The notes beneath the pieces are model-generated. The model saw only the letters and a list, made by a program, of their open reading frames with translations, had not been told where the DNA came from and searched no databases. From JAVBPA01 sp031549925 (GTDB lineage: Bacteria; Bacillota; Clostridia; Oscillospirales; CAG-272), in the NCBI GenBank assembly GCA_031549925.1, contig JAVBPA010000064.1, forward strand, positions 1-6,522: a stretch of DNA of 6,522 bases, given 5' to 3'. Made by a program: the position numbers and the translations under genes. Shown piece after piece: positions 5,563 through 6,522 of this stretch (position 1 is the first letter of the stretch; every line of letters starts with the position of its first letter).

Positions 5563-6522
5563 GTTACCAGTTTACTGTAATAACCGCCGAGTTCTATTAA
5601 TTCTTCATGAGTTCCTCTTTCAACTACCAAACCATTGTTCAAAACAATAATTTCATCGCAATCTCTTATTGTTGAAAGTCTGTGAGCTATTACAATACAA
5701 GTTATTCCCCGGTTTTTTATCGCTGCCATAACTTCAAATTCAATTTTAGCATCGAGCGCGCTTGTCGCTTCATCCATAATAATAATAGTTGGATCTTGAG
5801 CCAAAACTCTGGATATTTCAAACCTCTGACGCTGGCCTCCGGAAAAATCACGGCCGCCTTCCAGAAGCTTATACATATAACCTCCGTCACGCTGCATAAT
5901 ATCTTCATGAATCTGAGCATCCCGTGCCGCAAGTATCATTTCGAAATCTTCTATAGTAGTATCCCACATTTTTATGTTGCTTTGAATCGAATCTTCAAAA
6001 AGAGTTATTTCCTGATCAACAACAGCTACCGAACCGGTAAAGGTTTCTCTCGGAATTTCAGATATTGGTTTGCCGTCAAATAAAATATCCCCCTCCCATG
6101 GTTTATAAAGCCCTGAAACAAGTTTTGCTATAGTAGATTTTCCGCATCCAGAAGCTCCGATTAATGCGACTCTCGAACCCGGCTGCAATTTCATATTAAA
6201 ATCAGATATCAAAGGAGGGGAAAGTTTTGAATAACCGAATTTTATGTTACGCAGTTCAATTTCTCCGGTTAATTTCGCATATTGTGTTTCGTCATCATTA
6301 TCATTTATCTGCTCATCGTTCATTTCGCTTGCCGTATCATTATAAACAATATCCGGTTCATAATTTAAAACATCATCCACACGTTCGATTGAAGTACGCA
6401 TTTCCTGAACATTTTTAGTTATATCCATTAAACTGTAAACCGGTGTTAAGAAAGATATCATAAATCCCTGAAAAGCCAAAAGCATACCGACAGTTATATC
6501 CCCCTGCATTATCAAAACAATA
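5553..6522 (-). CDS. NHLM/NHLP-type peptidase/permease/ATPase exporter, C-terminal part only (5' end beyond the right edge)
   Basis: The visible 322 residues are the end of a larger ABC exporter; the frame is open to the window edge, so the TTG and ATG codons near 6515 and 6509 are internal. The first 30 or so residues are the last membrane segment, with GDITVGMLLAFQGFM and FLTPVYSL, followed by the helix VQEMRTSIERVDDVLNYEPD, the pattern of the NHLM peptidase/permease/ATPase subunit. An Asp/Glu/Asn-rich linker leads to a complete nucleotide-binding domain: Walker A GASGCGKST (visible residues 122-130), signature FSGGQRQR (226-233), Walker B IIIMDEATSALD with D250 and E251, and switch H280. 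In this subfamily the missing N-terminus normally carries a C39 cysteine peptidase that cuts double-glycine-type leaders; its presence here is inferred. It precedes the second ABC gene by 33 nt, and the two probably assemble as a heterodimer. Confidence 0.88.
   Translation of the reverse strand, partial: IVLIMQGDITVGMLLAFQGFMISFLTPVYSLMDITKNVQEMRTSIERVDDVLNYEPDIVYNDTASEMNDEQINDNDDETQYAKLTGEIELRNIKFGYSKLSPPLISDFNMKLQPGSRVALIGASGCGKSTIAKLVSGLYKPWEGDILFDGKPISEIPRETFTGSVAVVDQEITLFEDSIQSNIKMWDTTIEDFEMILAARDAQIHEDIMQRDGGYMYKLLEGGRDFSGGQRQRFEISRVLAQDPTIIIMDEATSALDAKIEFEVMAAIKNRGITCIVIAHRLSTIRDCDEIIVLNNGLVVERGTHEELIELGGYYSKLVTTE

Noticed and set aside
5682..6083. Plus-strand 133-codon frame
   Set aside because: It is opposite the conserved ATPase domain of the first transporter, with no ribosome site or recognisable protein features.
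3342..6522. The two ABC genes as one gene broken by a frameshift
   Set aside because: Each has its own complete ATPase domain, the second has its own ribosome site and N-terminal extension, and the family is naturally a two-gene pair.

Overview
The window is a dense, AT-rich bacterial segment. Every gene I can support reads on the minus strand, so the biological order runs from the right edge to the left. There are six protein genes, two of them cut by the window edges, and no RNA genes, mobile elements or CRISPR arrays. The clear AGGAG-type Shine-Dalgarno sites, the TTG start, and the type of NHLM transporter and flavin reductase suggest an anaerobic, probably gut-associated, low-GC Clostridia-like bacterium. 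The sulfotransferase plus sugar-oxidoreductase block would also fit a PVC-group (Lentisphaerota/Kiritimatiellota) genome, so the phylum is left open.

Right block (about 6522 to 3342): two consecutive ABC exporter genes 33 nt apart. The first is cut at its 5' end. It matches the C-terminal part of the peptidase/permease/ATPase subunit of NHLM/NHLP-type (nitrile-hydratase-leader microcin) export systems. The second is the complete permease/ATPase partner (725 aa), with the N-terminal extra domain typical of that subunit. A perfect 8-bp inverted repeat spans the stop codon between them. Such pairs export ribosomally made, modified peptides whose leader is removed by the C39 peptidase domain of the first subunit. 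That domain, any HlyD-like adaptor and the precursor peptides would lie beyond the right edge; none is visible here.

Intergenic 3189-3341: 153 nt of very AT-rich DNA. It holds an all-A/T hairpin and a good extended -10 sigma70-type promoter reading to the left, so a new transcription unit probably starts here.

Left block (about 3188 to 1): a PAPS-dependent sulfotransferase, a flavin reductase-like FMN protein, a ThuA-like protein and a Gfo/Idh/MocA dehydrogenase, with gaps of 50, 17 and 23 nt, most likely one operon. The last two resemble the ThuA/ThuB pair, which is linked to oxidation of disaccharides to 3-keto sugars. The roles of the sulfotransferase and flavoprotein in such a pathway are unknown.

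The most intriguing point is the sulfotransferase directly downstream of a peptide exporter, which recalls the RaxST/RaxB arrangement that makes and exports a tyrosine-sulfated peptide. The intervening promoter and the sugar genes that follow argue for a separate sugar-related role. The sequence alone does not decide between the two.
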